NCBI GenBank assembly: GCA_035264365.1
Contig: DATFQI010000263.1
Coordinates: 1-25,063, forward strand
Direction: 5' to 3'
DNA length: 25,063 nt
DNA from: DATFQI01 sp035264365
GTDB lineage: Bacteria; Actinomycetota; Thermoleophilia; Solirubrobacterales; Solirubrobacteraceae
Position numbers and translations under genes: made by a program. Positions 7,901-14,302 of the stretch are shown here, piece by piece (position 1 is the first letter of the stretch; each line of letters starts with the position of its first letter). Under the pieces are notes generated by a model. That model saw only the letters and a program-made list of their open reading frames with translations, was not told where the DNA came from and did no database searches.

Positions 7901-8422
7901 GCGCGCGCCGCCGAGCGCGAGCCCTGCATGTGCCTGGATCTCGAGCGCGCGCAGGCGCGCCTCGGCGAGCTCGGCTCGGCGCTCCTGCACCCACGGGGCG
8001 TCGTGCCCGGGCAGGAACCCGCGCCCCGCGATGGCGGCCGCGGCCGAGGCCGCCTCCCACGCCGCGGCGTGATCGCGCTCGTCGAGCGCCGCGCGCGCCC
8101 GCGTGTGGGCATCGTGTAGCTGCTCGACGTCGATCTGCGCGCCATCGGGCAGCGCCAGCGTGAGGTCGCGGCGGCCCTTGATCACGTCGCGCCCGACGGC
8201 TTGGCGCACCTTGGAGAGCAGCGCGCTCAGCGCCTCGTCGGGATCCGCCGGCGGGCGCCCGGGCCAGAGCGCGCCGATCAGCTCGTCGCGCGTGACGGGG
8301 CGGTCGCGGTTGACGGCCAGCAGCGCCAGCACGAGCGGGCCTTGCCGGCCGGGCAGGCGGTGCTCGATCCGCTCCCCTGCGAGCTCGACCTCCAATGTTC
8401 CGCAGAGCTGGATCCGAGCCAC
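4910..8422 (-). CDS. SARP/BTAD-type transcriptional regulator with AAA ATPase and TPR domains
   Basis: This 1170-residue protein is a large AfsR/SARP-like regulator. Residues 1-95 are an OmpR-like winged-helix DNA-binding domain (IQLCGTLEVEL, VTRDELIGALWPG, ALSALLSKVRQAVG). Residues about 98-243 are a bacterial transcriptional activator (BTAD) domain ending in YERLRVLLRDELGMAPG. Residues about 270-600 form an AAA_16-type ATPase with Walker A SGEGGIGKT (299-307) and Walker B VLLIVDD (411-417). From about 650 to the end is an alanine/leucine-rich TPR-like superhelix. There is no C-terminal LuxR helix-turn-helix. Such proteins are usually cytosolic, ligand- or ATP-gated activators. The start is the GTG at 8420-8422. 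It follows thiG on the same strand, but a strong hairpin separates them. The downstream methyltransferase and DUF3455 genes are its most obvious targets. Confidence 0.93.
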   Translation of the reverse strand: MARIQLCGTLEVELAGERIEHRLPGRQGPLVLALLAVNRDRPVTRDELIGALWPGRPPADPDEALSALLSKVRQAVGRDVIKGRRDLTLALPDGAQIDVEQLHDAHTRARAALDERDHAAAWEAASAAAAIAGRGFLPGHDAPWVQERRAELAEARLRALEIQAHAGLALGGARADTAEPAAAELVREAPLREAGHRLLMEALAARGEVAEALAAYERLRVLLRDELGMAPGQAARALHERLLTGDPPTATGATPSGRLPDRLAQSLASPWVGRHATLRRLRERAERAQAGEAGLVLISGEGGIGKTRTVAELAQRMPGFEVLYGRCDEEELYPFGPWVDMLRPRLARLSEAELEQLVSVAPELARLLPELTERLPRLAALPAAGDPQTQRRQLFGAVVALVRRLAAQGPVLLIVDDLHWADRSSLLLARHLARETQLGAVLIVGTFRDSELHPGHPLPELLAELERGGELPRVRLDGMDEREVAQLIGGDASPGTVSAIHAETCGNPFFVKQLARHLEELDRDGGVRLADAGVPEGVRDVITARVARLSEHAVRVLGIAALIGRDFDLDVLEPVAGLTEDELLDVLDAAVRGALLTEVPSTPGRYSFAHALLRTTLEVELSATRRARLHLRIGEAIEQLHPRLDPWLAELARHFAAAGAAGADRAVAYAERAAAQATERLAYDEAVRLLDDAVALRRRDEHADPAALARLENALATAHADAGEWEAARASFQRAAAAARAARDADAFALAALGHAGGTWEQYGVDDAENVALLEEALRRLPAHDTQMRARVLARIAIHRSFLTTVPEEEVRTTADEALAMARRLGRGWPHDQTLAAALTGALHARWRPGRAAERLELAAELIELTELHGAQACAADAHVWRGGALLELGRLDEADAHLARQAELAEVCQQPAMLIHRDGVRVMRAALTGDYEAGGRIAREMFERGELEQAAGRLLTPIHAQFHGTNLLALLSERGELGPHASFFERLAGQIAPPGWQPALAWAHVQDGRPERARELIEEMSAGGFASTPRDSNFIARLAQVAHAVAELGDAELAARVEPLLAPYAGFWVVLGPAATTLGPIAYSVGALQLLQDRPAEAAASFELALERTPAMRARPYEARSQAGLAAALRRLGGDEERAAKLSARAAATAADLGMTRLQRELAVAVPVA

Positions 8423-8426
8423 GTGA

Positions 8427-8464
8427 CCACGCTACGCGGCGGCCGGGCCGCCGCGCAGTCGTGG
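8427..8464 (-). terminator. Bipartite hairpin between thiG and the SARP gene (terminator or translational block)
   Basis: A 9-bp perfect GC stem, CGCGGCGGC (8435-8443) with GCCGCCGCG (8447-8455) around a 3-base loop, sits inside an outer 5-bp repeat CCACG (8427-8431) / CGTGG (8460-8464). It begins five bases beyond the thiG stop and ends four bases before the SARP GTG. There is no U-tract. It could stop thiO-thiS-thiG transcription, hide the SARP ribosome-binding region, or both. Confidence 0.5.
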
Positions 8465-8469
8465 CAGCC

Positions 8470-9261
8470 CTACTGGAAGGTGGGGATTCCCTCCTCCGGC
8501 GTGCTCGCCTGGGCGTAGAGGCGGCGCGGGATCCGGCCGGCGCGGTGGGCGAGCCGGCCGGCCTCGGTGGCGAGGCGGATCGCCCGCGCCATCGCCACCG
8601 GGTCCTCGGCGCGCGAGATCGCGGTAGCGCACAGCACGGCGTCGCAGCCGAGCTCCATCGCCAGCGCGGCGTCGGAGGCGGTGCCGACGCCGGCGTCGAG
8701 GATCACCGGCACGTTCGCGCGCTCGCGGATCAGGCGCAGGTTGTAGGGGTTCAGCAGGCCCTGCCCGGAGCCGATCGGCGAGCCCGCGGGCATCACCGCG
8801 GCGCAGCCGACGTCCTCCAGCCGGCGGGCGAGGATCGGATCATCGTTCGTGTACGGGAGCACCGTGAAGCCGTCGTCGACGAGCTCCTCGGCGGCCTCCA
8901 GCAGCGCGGGCGCATCGGGAAGCAGCGTGCGCTCGTCGCCGATCACCTCGAGCTTGACCCAGGTCGTCTCGAACGCCTCGCGGGCGAGCTTGGCGGTCAG
9001 GACCGCGTCGCGGGCGGTGAAGCAGCCCGCGGTGTTGGGCAGCAGCTGCACACCGGCACGGTCGAGCACGTCGACGATGGAGCCGCGCTGATCCGGGTCG
9101 ACGCGCCGCAACGCGACCGTGACGAGCTCGGTGGCGCTCGCCTCGATCCCGGCCGCCAGCACGTCAAGCGAGCGGAAGCCGCCCGTGCCGAGCAGCAACC
9201 GCGAGCCAAGCTCACGGCCGCCGATGGTGAGTGGATCGGTCGTGGCGCCGGTGGCGGTCAC
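8470..9261 (-). CDS. thiG: Thiazole synthase
   Basis: ThiG condenses 1-deoxy-D-xylulose 5-phosphate, dehydroglycine (here probably from ThiO) and sulfur from ThiS-thiocarboxylate to form the thiazole phosphate of thiamine. The 263-residue TIM-barrel protein shows SRLLLGTGGFRS, LLPNTAGCFTARDA, the Schiff-base lysine in WVKLEVIGD (Lys103), VLPYTNDDP, GSPIGSGQGL and VILDAGVGTASDAA, all standard for the family. The length is normal. The GTG start at 9259-9261 is three bases after the thiS stop, so the genes are co-translated in the thiO-thiS-thiG unit controlled by the upstream TPP riboswitch. No thiC, thiD or thiF is seen nearby. Confidence 0.96.
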   Translation of the reverse strand: MTATGATTDPLTIGGRELGSRLLLGTGGFRSLDVLAAGIEASATELVTVALRRVDPDQRGSIVDVLDRAGVQLLPNTAGCFTARDAVLTAKLAREAFETTWVKLEVIGDERTLLPDAPALLEAAEELVDDGFTVLPYTNDDPILARRLEDVGCAAVMPAGSPIGSGQGLLNPYNLRLIRERANVPVILDAGVGTASDAALAMELGCDAVLCATAISRAEDPVAMARAIRLATEAGRLAHRAGRIPRRLYAQASTPEEGIPTFQ

Positions 9262-9264
9262 GGT

Positions 9265-9471
9265 TCAGCCTCCCTGGATCGCGCGCAGGATCTCGACCCG
9301 CGCCCCTTCTTGCAGCTCGTGCGCGCCCCACTGCGTGCGGGGCACGACCTGGGCGTCGACGGCGACCGCGACGCCGCGGCCGGCGGCGGGCAGCTCGAGC
9401 GCCTCGACCGCGGCCTGCACCGTCGCGCCGTCGGCCAGCTCGGTGGCCTCGCCGTTGACGAGGATCCTCAT
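9265..9471 (-). CDS. thiS: Thiamine biosynthesis sulfur-carrier protein
   Basis: This 68-residue ubiquitin-like protein ends in the required Gly-Gly (AIQGG), which is adenylated and thiocarboxylated to deliver sulfur to ThiG. It begins MRILVNGEATEL and contains VAVAVDAQVVPR, the usual core strand of ThiS. The ATG at 9469-9471 overlaps the thiO stop as ATGA, giving tight translational coupling. A longer open frame exists upstream but is inside thiO and adds nothing conserved. The activating enzyme ThiF is not in this window. Confidence 0.95.
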   Translation of the reverse strand: MRILVNGEATELADGATVQAAVEALELPAAGRGVAVAVDAQVVPRTQWGAHELQEGARVEILRAIQGG

Positions 9472-10613
9472 GCCGGCACCCCCGCGAAGCGCGCCGGGTC
9501 GGCCGGCCGGGCCCACTCCGGCGACTCGTCGCCGGCGAGCGCGTCGGCGACCAACTCCGCCGTCACGGGCGTGAGCAGGATCCCGTTGCGGTGGTGCCCG
9601 ACCGCCCACACCAGGCCCTCGAGCGCGCCGCGGCCGATCGCCGGCAGGTTGTCGGGCGTGGCCGGGCGCAGGCCCGCCTCGAGCTCCTCGATCTCCAGCT
9701 CGAGCACGCCCGGGACGACCTCGCTCATGTCGCGGATCAGCTCGTAGACGCCGCCGGCCGTCGCGGCGGTGTCCCAGCCGCGCTCCTCCATCGTCGCGCC
9801 GAGCACGTAGCGGCCGTCGCCGCGCGGCACGAGGTAGGCCTGCTCGCCGCGGATCACGCGCGTGACGAGGCCGGGACCCCTCGGGTCGCGCAGCCGCAGG
9901 ACCTGGCCCTTGACCGGGCGCACGGGCACGCGCGCGCGCTCGGGCATCCCGAGCCGGGCGGCGTGCACGCCTGCGGCGACGACGACGGCCCCCGCCGCGA
10001 CGGTGGAGCCGTCCTCGAGCTCGACCCCCGTCACGCGGTCGTCCTCGACGCGCAGCCGCGCGGCACGGCCGCGACGCAGCTCGACGGCTCCTCGCAACGC
10101 CGCGACGAGCCGGCGCGGGTCGATCGAGTGGTCGCCGGCGACGTCGAGCGCGAGCCGGACGGTCGGCGCGAGCGCCGGCTCGGCGCGGCGCGCCTGGCTC
10201 GGGCGCAGCCGCTCGACCCGCAGCCCGAGCGTCTCGCGGAAGGCGATCAGGCGGTCGAGCGCCTCCGCCTCGTCGGCGTCGCGCGCGACGACGAGCGTGC
10301 CGCTGGCGCGCAGGCCCGGGTCGCTGCCGGTCGCCTCGGCGAGCTCGGCGCAGAAGTCCTCGAACAGGCGGGCGCTGCGCAGGCCGAGCTCGAGCAGCTC
10401 GCGCTCGCCGAACTCCGCCTCCGCGACGGGCGCGAGCATGCCCGCGGCGACGTGCCAGGCGCCGGGCTCGCCGTCGTCGATCACCGCGCTGCGCAGGCCG
10501 CGCCGGGCGGCGCGCCAGGCGCAGGCGAGGCCGATCGGGCCGCCGCCGACGACGACGACGTCCAGCCTGTGCCCGCCGACGAAGCCGGCTGGGTGTTCCT
10601 GCGCTGATGCCAC
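9468..10613 (-). CDS. thiO: Glycine oxidase
   Basis: ThiO is an FAD enzyme that oxidises glycine to the imine used by ThiG, the oxygen-dependent alternative to ThiH. The 381-residue protein has an N-terminal FAD-binding Rossmann motif VVVVGGGPIGLACAWRAA (glycines 23-28), the family's AAGMLAPVAEAE segment, a central GDHSIDPRRLVAALR, VRPVKGQVLRL, YVLGATMEERGWD, and the C-terminal LRPATPDNLPAIG and GHHRNGILLTPVTAELVAD that complete the DAO fold. The GTG at 10611-10613 is chosen because it follows GGAGGGA in the riboswitch 3' strand, about 10-12 bases upstream. It is the first gene of thiO-thiS-thiG. An aerobic thiazole route is implied. Confidence 0.95.
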   Translation of the reverse strand: MASAQEHPAGFVGGHRLDVVVVGGGPIGLACAWRAARRGLRSAVIDDGEPGAWHVAAGMLAPVAEAEFGERELLELGLRSARLFEDFCAELAEATGSDPGLRASGTLVVARDADEAEALDRLIAFRETLGLRVERLRPSQARRAEPALAPTVRLALDVAGDHSIDPRRLVAALRGAVELRRGRAARLRVEDDRVTGVELEDGSTVAAGAVVVAAGVHAARLGMPERARVPVRPVKGQVLRLRDPRGPGLVTRVIRGEQAYLVPRGDGRYVLGATMEERGWDTAATAGGVYELIRDMSEVVPGVLELEIEELEAGLRPATPDNLPAIGRGALEGLVWAVGHHRNGILLTPVTAELVADALAGDESPEWARPADPARFAGVPA

Positions 10614-10621
10614 TGGTGGCG

Positions 10622-10717
10622 AGTCCCTCCCTACGCCGGCACTACCCGGATCAGGTTCGACGGTCGGCGGCCCGGTGCCGCCCTCTCAGCCCGGTCGCGG
10701 GCTCCCGTTAATGGACT
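10622..10717 (-). promoter_or_regulatory. TPP riboswitch (THI element)
   Basis: The minus strand carries the conserved THI-box blocks in order: GGGAGCCCGC, GGGCTGAGAGGG, GAACCTGATCCGGGTAGTGCC and GGCGTAGGGAGG. A closing P1 stem is visible as AGTCC (10717-10713) with GGACT (10626-10622). It lies directly before thiO. The purine-rich ribosome-binding sequence of thiO (GGAGGGA, 10630-10624) is part of the aptamer's 3' strand, so ligand-stabilised folding would occlude translation directly. I see no separate terminator hairpin between aptamer and start codon. Confidence 0.95.
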
Positions 10718-10721
10718 TGCC

Positions 10722-10727
10722 ATTGTA
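10722..10727 (-). promoter_or_regulatory. -10 box for the riboswitch/thiOSG transcript
   Basis: TACAAT on the minus strand, a near-consensus -10. Six bases further the predicted start (about 10716) coincides with the 5' end of the riboswitch P1 stem. The -35 region would fall inside the first codons of thiE and is weak (GTCACG-like, about 10745-10750). Confidence 0.6.
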
Positions 10728-10734
10728 GGAGCGG

Positions 10735-11364
10735 ATGTCGCCACGTGACCGGATCGCCGGCTCTCGCCTGTACCTCGTCTGCGACGCCCGCCCGCGGGAG
10801 TTCCTGGCGGCGGCGATCCGCGGCGGCGTCGACGTGATCCAGCTGCGCGACAAGGCGCTCGACGACGACGGGCTCGTGACGGCCGCGCGCGAGTTCCGCG
10901 CGGCGGCCGACGCCGGCGGCGCGCTGTTCGTGCTCAACGACCGGCCCGACCTGGTCAAGGCGTGCGGCGCCGACGGGGTCCACGTCGGCCAGGAGGACGG
11001 GTCGCCCGCGGACGCGCGCGCCGCCGCCGGGCCGGACGCGATCGTCGGCTGCTCGACGCACGCGCCGGACCAGTGCGACGCCGCCGAGGCCGACCCCGAC
11101 GTCGACTACCTCGCCGCGGGCCCCGTGCACGCGACCCCGACCAAGCCGGGACGCCCTGCTGCCGGGCTCGACTACATCTCCTACGCGGCCGCGCACGCGG
11201 ACAAGCCGTGGTTCGCGATCGGCGGCCTCGACGCCGGCAACGTGCACGAGGTCCTGGCGCGCGGCGCGAGGCGGATCGTCGTCGTGCGCGCGATCACGGC
11301 GGCGCCCGAGCCGGAGGCCGCCGCGCGCGGGCTGCGCGCGGCGCTGGACGGCGGCCGTGGGTAA
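10735..11364 (+). CDS. thiE: Thiamine-phosphate synthase
   Basis: ThiE couples the pyrimidine (HMP-PP) and thiazole-phosphate moieties into thiamine phosphate. This 209-residue TIM-barrel protein has the expected motifs: LYLVCD, VDVIQLRDK (residues 32-40), FVLNDRPDLV, ADGVHVGQED (79-88), IVGCSTHA, YLAAGPVHATPTKPG and WFAIGGLDAGN. The ATG at 10735 has AGGAG (10727-10731) only three bases upstream, a short spacing. That purine block overlaps the -10 box of the opposite-strand thiO promoter. It is divergent from thiOSG and has no riboswitch of its own on the plus strand. Its 3' end overlaps the next gene by 8 bases. Confidence 0.95.
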   Translation: MSPRDRIAGSRLYLVCDARPREFLAAAIRGGVDVIQLRDKALDDDGLVTAAREFRAAADAGGALFVLNDRPDLVKACGADGVHVGQEDGSPADARAAAGPDAIVGCSTHAPDQCDAAEADPDVDYLAAGPVHATPTKPGRPAAGLDYISYAAAHADKPWFAIGGLDAGNVHEVLARGARRIVVVRAITAAPEPEAAARGLRAALDGGRG

Positions 11365-11866
11365 GCGCAGCCGCAAGGCCCGGACCGGTACGGAACACCC
11401 GGCCGGCGGCCGCATGGCACGCGGGTACGCCCGTGGCCGCGCGCGCGACGAGGCGGCGCGCGCGGAGCTGAAGCCGCTCGCGCCGGGCGAGCGGCCGCTC
11501 GCGGTCACGATCGCCGCGCTGCTCGCGTTCGCAATCGCGATCGCCAACCTCGTGCTCTACCTCGCGGGCTGGGAGGTCCGCGGGCGGGACCCCGAGCTCG
11601 GCGGCGCGCTCGTCGTATGCGCCGTGTTCGTACTCGCGGGCGCGGGCATGTGGCGCACGCGCTACTGGGCCGTGATCGGCTTCGAGGTGCTGCTCGGCGT
11701 GCTGATCGTGTCCGCCGCGCTGTCGCTGATGCTCGCCTCCAACGTCAGCGGGGCGCTGCTGTCGGTCGCGGTGATCGCCGGAGCCGGCCCGCTGTTCTGG
11801 TTCCTGATCCGCGCGATGGCGCGGATCCAGATGCCGGAGCGTCCGGGCGCGCCCAGCCGCCATTAG
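11357..11866 (+). CDS. Four-helix integral membrane protein of unknown function
   Basis: This 169-residue protein has a strongly basic, disordered N-terminus (residues 1-45, rich in Arg, Lys and Gly). Four hydrophobic segments follow, beginning near ERPLAVTIAALLAFAIAI, LGGALVVCAVFVLAGAG, YWAVIGFEVLLGVLIVSAAL and VSGALLSVAVIAGAGPLFW, with a short tail. I do not recognise a named family. The GTG start at 11357 lies inside the end of thiE (8-base overlap), implying coupled expression. The arrangement hints at a link to thiamine, but nothing in the sequence shows transport residues. Similar small membrane proteins with Arg-rich tails are common in Thermoleophilia. Confidence 0.78.
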   Translation: MGKRSRKARTGTEHPAGGRMARGYARGRARDEAARAELKPLAPGERPLAVTIAALLAFAIAIANLVLYLAGWEVRGRDPELGGALVVCAVFVLAGAGMWRTRYWAVIGFEVLLGVLIVSAALSLMLASNVSGALLSVAVIAGAGPLFWFLIRAMARIQMPERPGAPSRH

Positions 11867-11895
11867 CGCGACGGGCCGTCGGGTAGGCCCCGCCC

Positions 11896-12336
11896 GTGTC
11901 GACGAATACGCGCTTCATGCCCGTCCCGCCCGCCGCGGTCTGGGACGCCCTCGCCGACGCCGGCGGCTACGGCTACTGGGTCGTCGGGTCCAAGATCATC
12001 CGCGACGCCGACGCGACGTGGCCCGAGCCCGGCTCGAAGATCCACCACACCGTCGGGCTCGGCCCGTTCGAGATCGCCGACGAGACCGAGAGCCTGGAGG
12101 CCGACGAGCCGCGCCGCCTGCAGCTGCGGGCCAAGGGGCGACCGCTCGGCACCGCGAAGGTGACGCTGGAGATGACGCCCAAGGACGGCGGGACGGTCGT
12201 CTCGATCACCGAGAACCCCGACGGCCCGTTCCGGCCGCTCGCCCTCGTGCCGCCGCTGCAGCTCTTCTCCGCGCTGCGCAACGCGGAGTCGCTGATGCGC
12301 CTGGAGGAGCTCGCGATGCGATCGGCGAGGGCCTGA
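11896..12336 (+). CDS. SRPBCC (START-like) family protein, first copy
   Basis: This 146-residue protein has the helix-grip pattern of SRPBCC proteins: NTRFMPVPPAAVWDALADAGGYGYWVVGS at the start, a middle beta sheet (SKIHHTVGLGPFEIADET, RRLQLRAKGRPLGTAKVTLEMTPKDGGTVVSI) and a long C-terminal helix lining a hydrophobic cavity. Such proteins bind lipids, polyketides or other hydrophobic ligands. The GTG at 11896 is the start, 29 bases after the previous stop. Its TGA overlaps the ATG of the FAD-Rieske gene (TGATG), so the two are translationally coupled. It is the first of five overlapping genes ending at 16585. Confidence 0.88.
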   Translation: MSTNTRFMPVPPAAVWDALADAGGYGYWVVGSKIIRDADATWPEPGSKIHHTVGLGPFEIADETESLEADEPRRLQLRAKGRPLGTAKVTLEMTPKDGGTVVSITENPDGPFRPLALVPPLQLFSALRNAESLMRLEELAMRSARA

Positions 12337-13850
12337 TGCTGCGCGCCACCGGCACCGCGTCGCTGTGGATCGAGACGGGCCCGGCGCAGCCCGAGCTGCC
12401 CGAGCTCGACCACGACGTCGAGACCGACGTCGTCGTGATCGGCGGCGGCATCGTCGGCATCACGACGGCGCTGTTGCTCAAGGAGGCGGGCGCGCGGGTC
12501 GTCCTGCTCGAGGCCGGCCGCCTCGGCCACGGGGTCAGCGGCCACACGACGGCGAAGGTCTCCTCCCAGCACGGCTTCGTCTACGACCGGCTGGCGTCGC
12601 GCTTCGGCGCCGACGGCGCGGCGATCTACGGCGCCGCCAACGAGGCCGCGCTGCGCTGGATCGCCGACCGCGTGCAGTCGGACGGCATCGACTGCGACTT
12701 CCGCCGCCGGCCCTCGTTCGCCTACGTGACCGACGACCGCTCGACGGCCGAGCGCGAGGCGCAGGCGGCGAGCGACGCCGGCCTGCCCGCCTCGCTCGTC
12801 GACGAGACGCCGCTGCCCTACCCCGTCGCGGCCGCCGTGCGCTTCGAGGACCAGGCCGAGTTCCACGTCAGCCGCTACCTGGCCGCGCTCGCCGGACAGC
12901 TCGAGGGCGACGGCTGCCACGTGTTCGAGGGCTCGCGCGCCGTCGAGGTCGGCACCTACGAGGGCCTGCGGGTCAAGACGCCGGCCGGTCACGTGCGGGC
13001 CGGCGACATCGTGATCGCCACCCATTATCCGTTCCTCGACCGCACCCTCGCCTTCGCGCGCGTCCATCCCCAGCGCTCCTACGCGCTCGCCTGCCGGATC
13101 GCGGGCGAGCCGCCCGAGGGCATGTTCATCAGCGGCGACGGCCCGACCCGCTCCGTGCGCGCGGCGCCGATCGCCGGCGAGGAGCTGCTGCTCGTCGGTG
13201 GCGAGGGGCACCGGCCCGGCACGGGCGGCGACACCGAGCAGCGCTACGAGGCGCTGGAGCGCTTCGCCCGCGAGCACTGGGACGTGCGCTCGGTCGAGTA
13301 CCGCTGGTCCTCGCAGGACAACACGACGATCGACACGGTCCCCTACGTCGGCCAGGCCCGGCCGGGCGCGAAGCACGTGTGGATGGCGACCGGCTTCGCC
13401 AAGTGGGGTATGACGGGCGGCACGGCGGCGGCGCTGCTGCTCGCCGACCGCATCCAGGAGCGCCCCAACCCCTCGGCCGAGCTGTTCGATCCCAACCGCT
13501 TCAAGGCGCGCGCCAGCGCCGCCCGCCTCGTCGAGGAGAACGCCGTCGCCGGCGCGCGCTTCGTGCGCGACCGGCTGGCGAACCGGCCGTCGAGGAGCAT
13601 CGGCGAGCTGGAGCCGGGCGAGGGCGACATCGTCGAGCTCGACGGCGAGAAGGTCGCCGGCTACCGGGACGACGAAGGCACGCTCGTGGCGGTCTCGCCG
13701 ACCTGCACCCATCTCGGCTGCCAGGTCAACTGGAACCGCGCAGAGCGCAGCTGGGACTGCCCGTGCCACGGCTCGCGCTTCGCGCCCGACGGCAGCGTGC
13801 TGCACGGGCCCGCGGTGCACCGGCTGGAGCGCAAGCCGCTGGAGGACTGA
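12336..13850 (+). CDS. FAD-dependent (DAO-type) oxidoreductase with C-terminal Rieske 2Fe-2S domain
   Basis: This 504-residue fusion has an N-terminal FAD domain (VVVIGGGIVGITTALLLKEAG, glycines 36-41) and the DAO-type C-terminal signature GFAKWGMTGGTAAALLLAD near residue 360. Residues about 410-504 are a Rieske domain with ligands Cys457 and His459 (CTHLGC) and Cys475 and His478 (CPCHGS); Cys462 and Cys477 fit the usual disulfide. Bacillus YhfW-like proteins share this architecture. It probably passes electrons from an amine or hydrophobic substrate through FAD to the Rieske cluster and an unknown acceptor. There is no signal peptide. The ATG at 12336 overlaps the upstream stop, and its own TGA overlaps the next ATG. 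A longer upstream frame belongs to antisense or shadow reading. Confidence 0.92.
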   Translation: MLRATGTASLWIETGPAQPELPELDHDVETDVVVIGGGIVGITTALLLKEAGARVVLLEAGRLGHGVSGHTTAKVSSQHGFVYDRLASRFGADGAAIYGAANEAALRWIADRVQSDGIDCDFRRRPSFAYVTDDRSTAEREAQAASDAGLPASLVDETPLPYPVAAAVRFEDQAEFHVSRYLAALAGQLEGDGCHVFEGSRAVEVGTYEGLRVKTPAGHVRAGDIVIATHYPFLDRTLAFARVHPQRSYALACRIAGEPPEGMFISGDGPTRSVRAAPIAGEELLLVGGEGHRPGTGGDTEQRYEALERFAREHWDVRSVEYRWSSQDNTTIDTVPYVGQARPGAKHVWMATGFAKWGMTGGTAAALLLADRIQERPNPSAELFDPNRFKARASAARLVEENAVAGARFVRDRLANRPSRSIGELEPGEGDIVELDGEKVAGYRDDEGTLVAVSPTCTHLGCQVNWNRAERSWDCPCHGSRFAPDGSVLHGPAVHRLERKPLED

Positions 13851-14302
13851 TGGGCTCCTACGGAGACTGCCGCACGATCGAGGTCGACGCGCCGCCCGAG
13901 CGCTGCTACGCGCTGATGACCGACTACGAGCGGATCCCGTCGTGGCAGGGCGCGGTGAAGTCGATCGACGTGCTCGAGCGCGACGAGCAGGGCCGGGGCT
14001 CCGTCCTGGAGTACGAGGTCGACGCGAAGGTCAAGGTCGTCCGCTACCGGCTGCGCCAGGTCTACGACGAGCCGCGGCGGCTGGCGAGCGAGTACCTCGG
14101 CGGCGACTTCCGCGACTTCTCCGGCGAATGGCGGTTCCGGCCCGCCGGCGAGGGCCGCACCCACGTCGAGCTCGACCTGGCGATCGATCCTGGGCGCTTC
14201 GTGCCCGGCCCCGTCCGCGGCGCGATCTCCGACGCGGTGATGAAGCGCGCGCTGCGCGACCTCAAGCGAGAGGCGGAGAAACATGGCGTTCCCGCAGCCT
14301 GA
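13850..14302 (+). CDS. SRPBCC (START-like) family protein, second copy
   Basis: This 150-residue protein is a second helix-grip protein, of the polyketide-cyclase/Coq10-like type: TIEVDAPPERCYALMTDYER, IPSWQGAVKSIDVLERDEQG, VLEYEVDAKVKVVRYRLRQVY, GEWRFRPAGEGRTHVELDLA and a C-terminal helix PVRGAISDAVMKRALRDLKR. It differs clearly from the first SRPBCC copy, so a recent tandem duplication is unlikely. The ATG at 13850 overlaps the upstream TGA. Its 3' end overlaps the SDR gene by 20 bases. Coq10-like members bind quinone or other lipids, which would suit an operon of redox enzymes, though this is inference. Confidence 0.9.
   Translation: MGSYGDCRTIEVDAPPERCYALMTDYERIPSWQGAVKSIDVLERDEQGRGSVLEYEVDAKVKVVRYRLRQVYDEPRRLASEYLGGDFRDFSGEWRFRPAGEGRTHVELDLAIDPGRFVPGPVRGAISDAVMKRALRDLKREAEKHGVPAA

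Noticed and set aside
4754..8119. A 1121-codon plus-strand open frame opposite the SARP gene
   Set aside because: Its Arg/Gln/Gly/Leu-rich composition is the antisense shadow of a high-GC gene; the opposite strand has clear SARP, BTAD and Walker motifs.
11973..13820. Minus-strand 615-codon frame over the SRPBCC and FAD-Rieske genes
   Set aside because: Shadow frame: the plus strand carries FAD and Rieske motifs and coupled starts.
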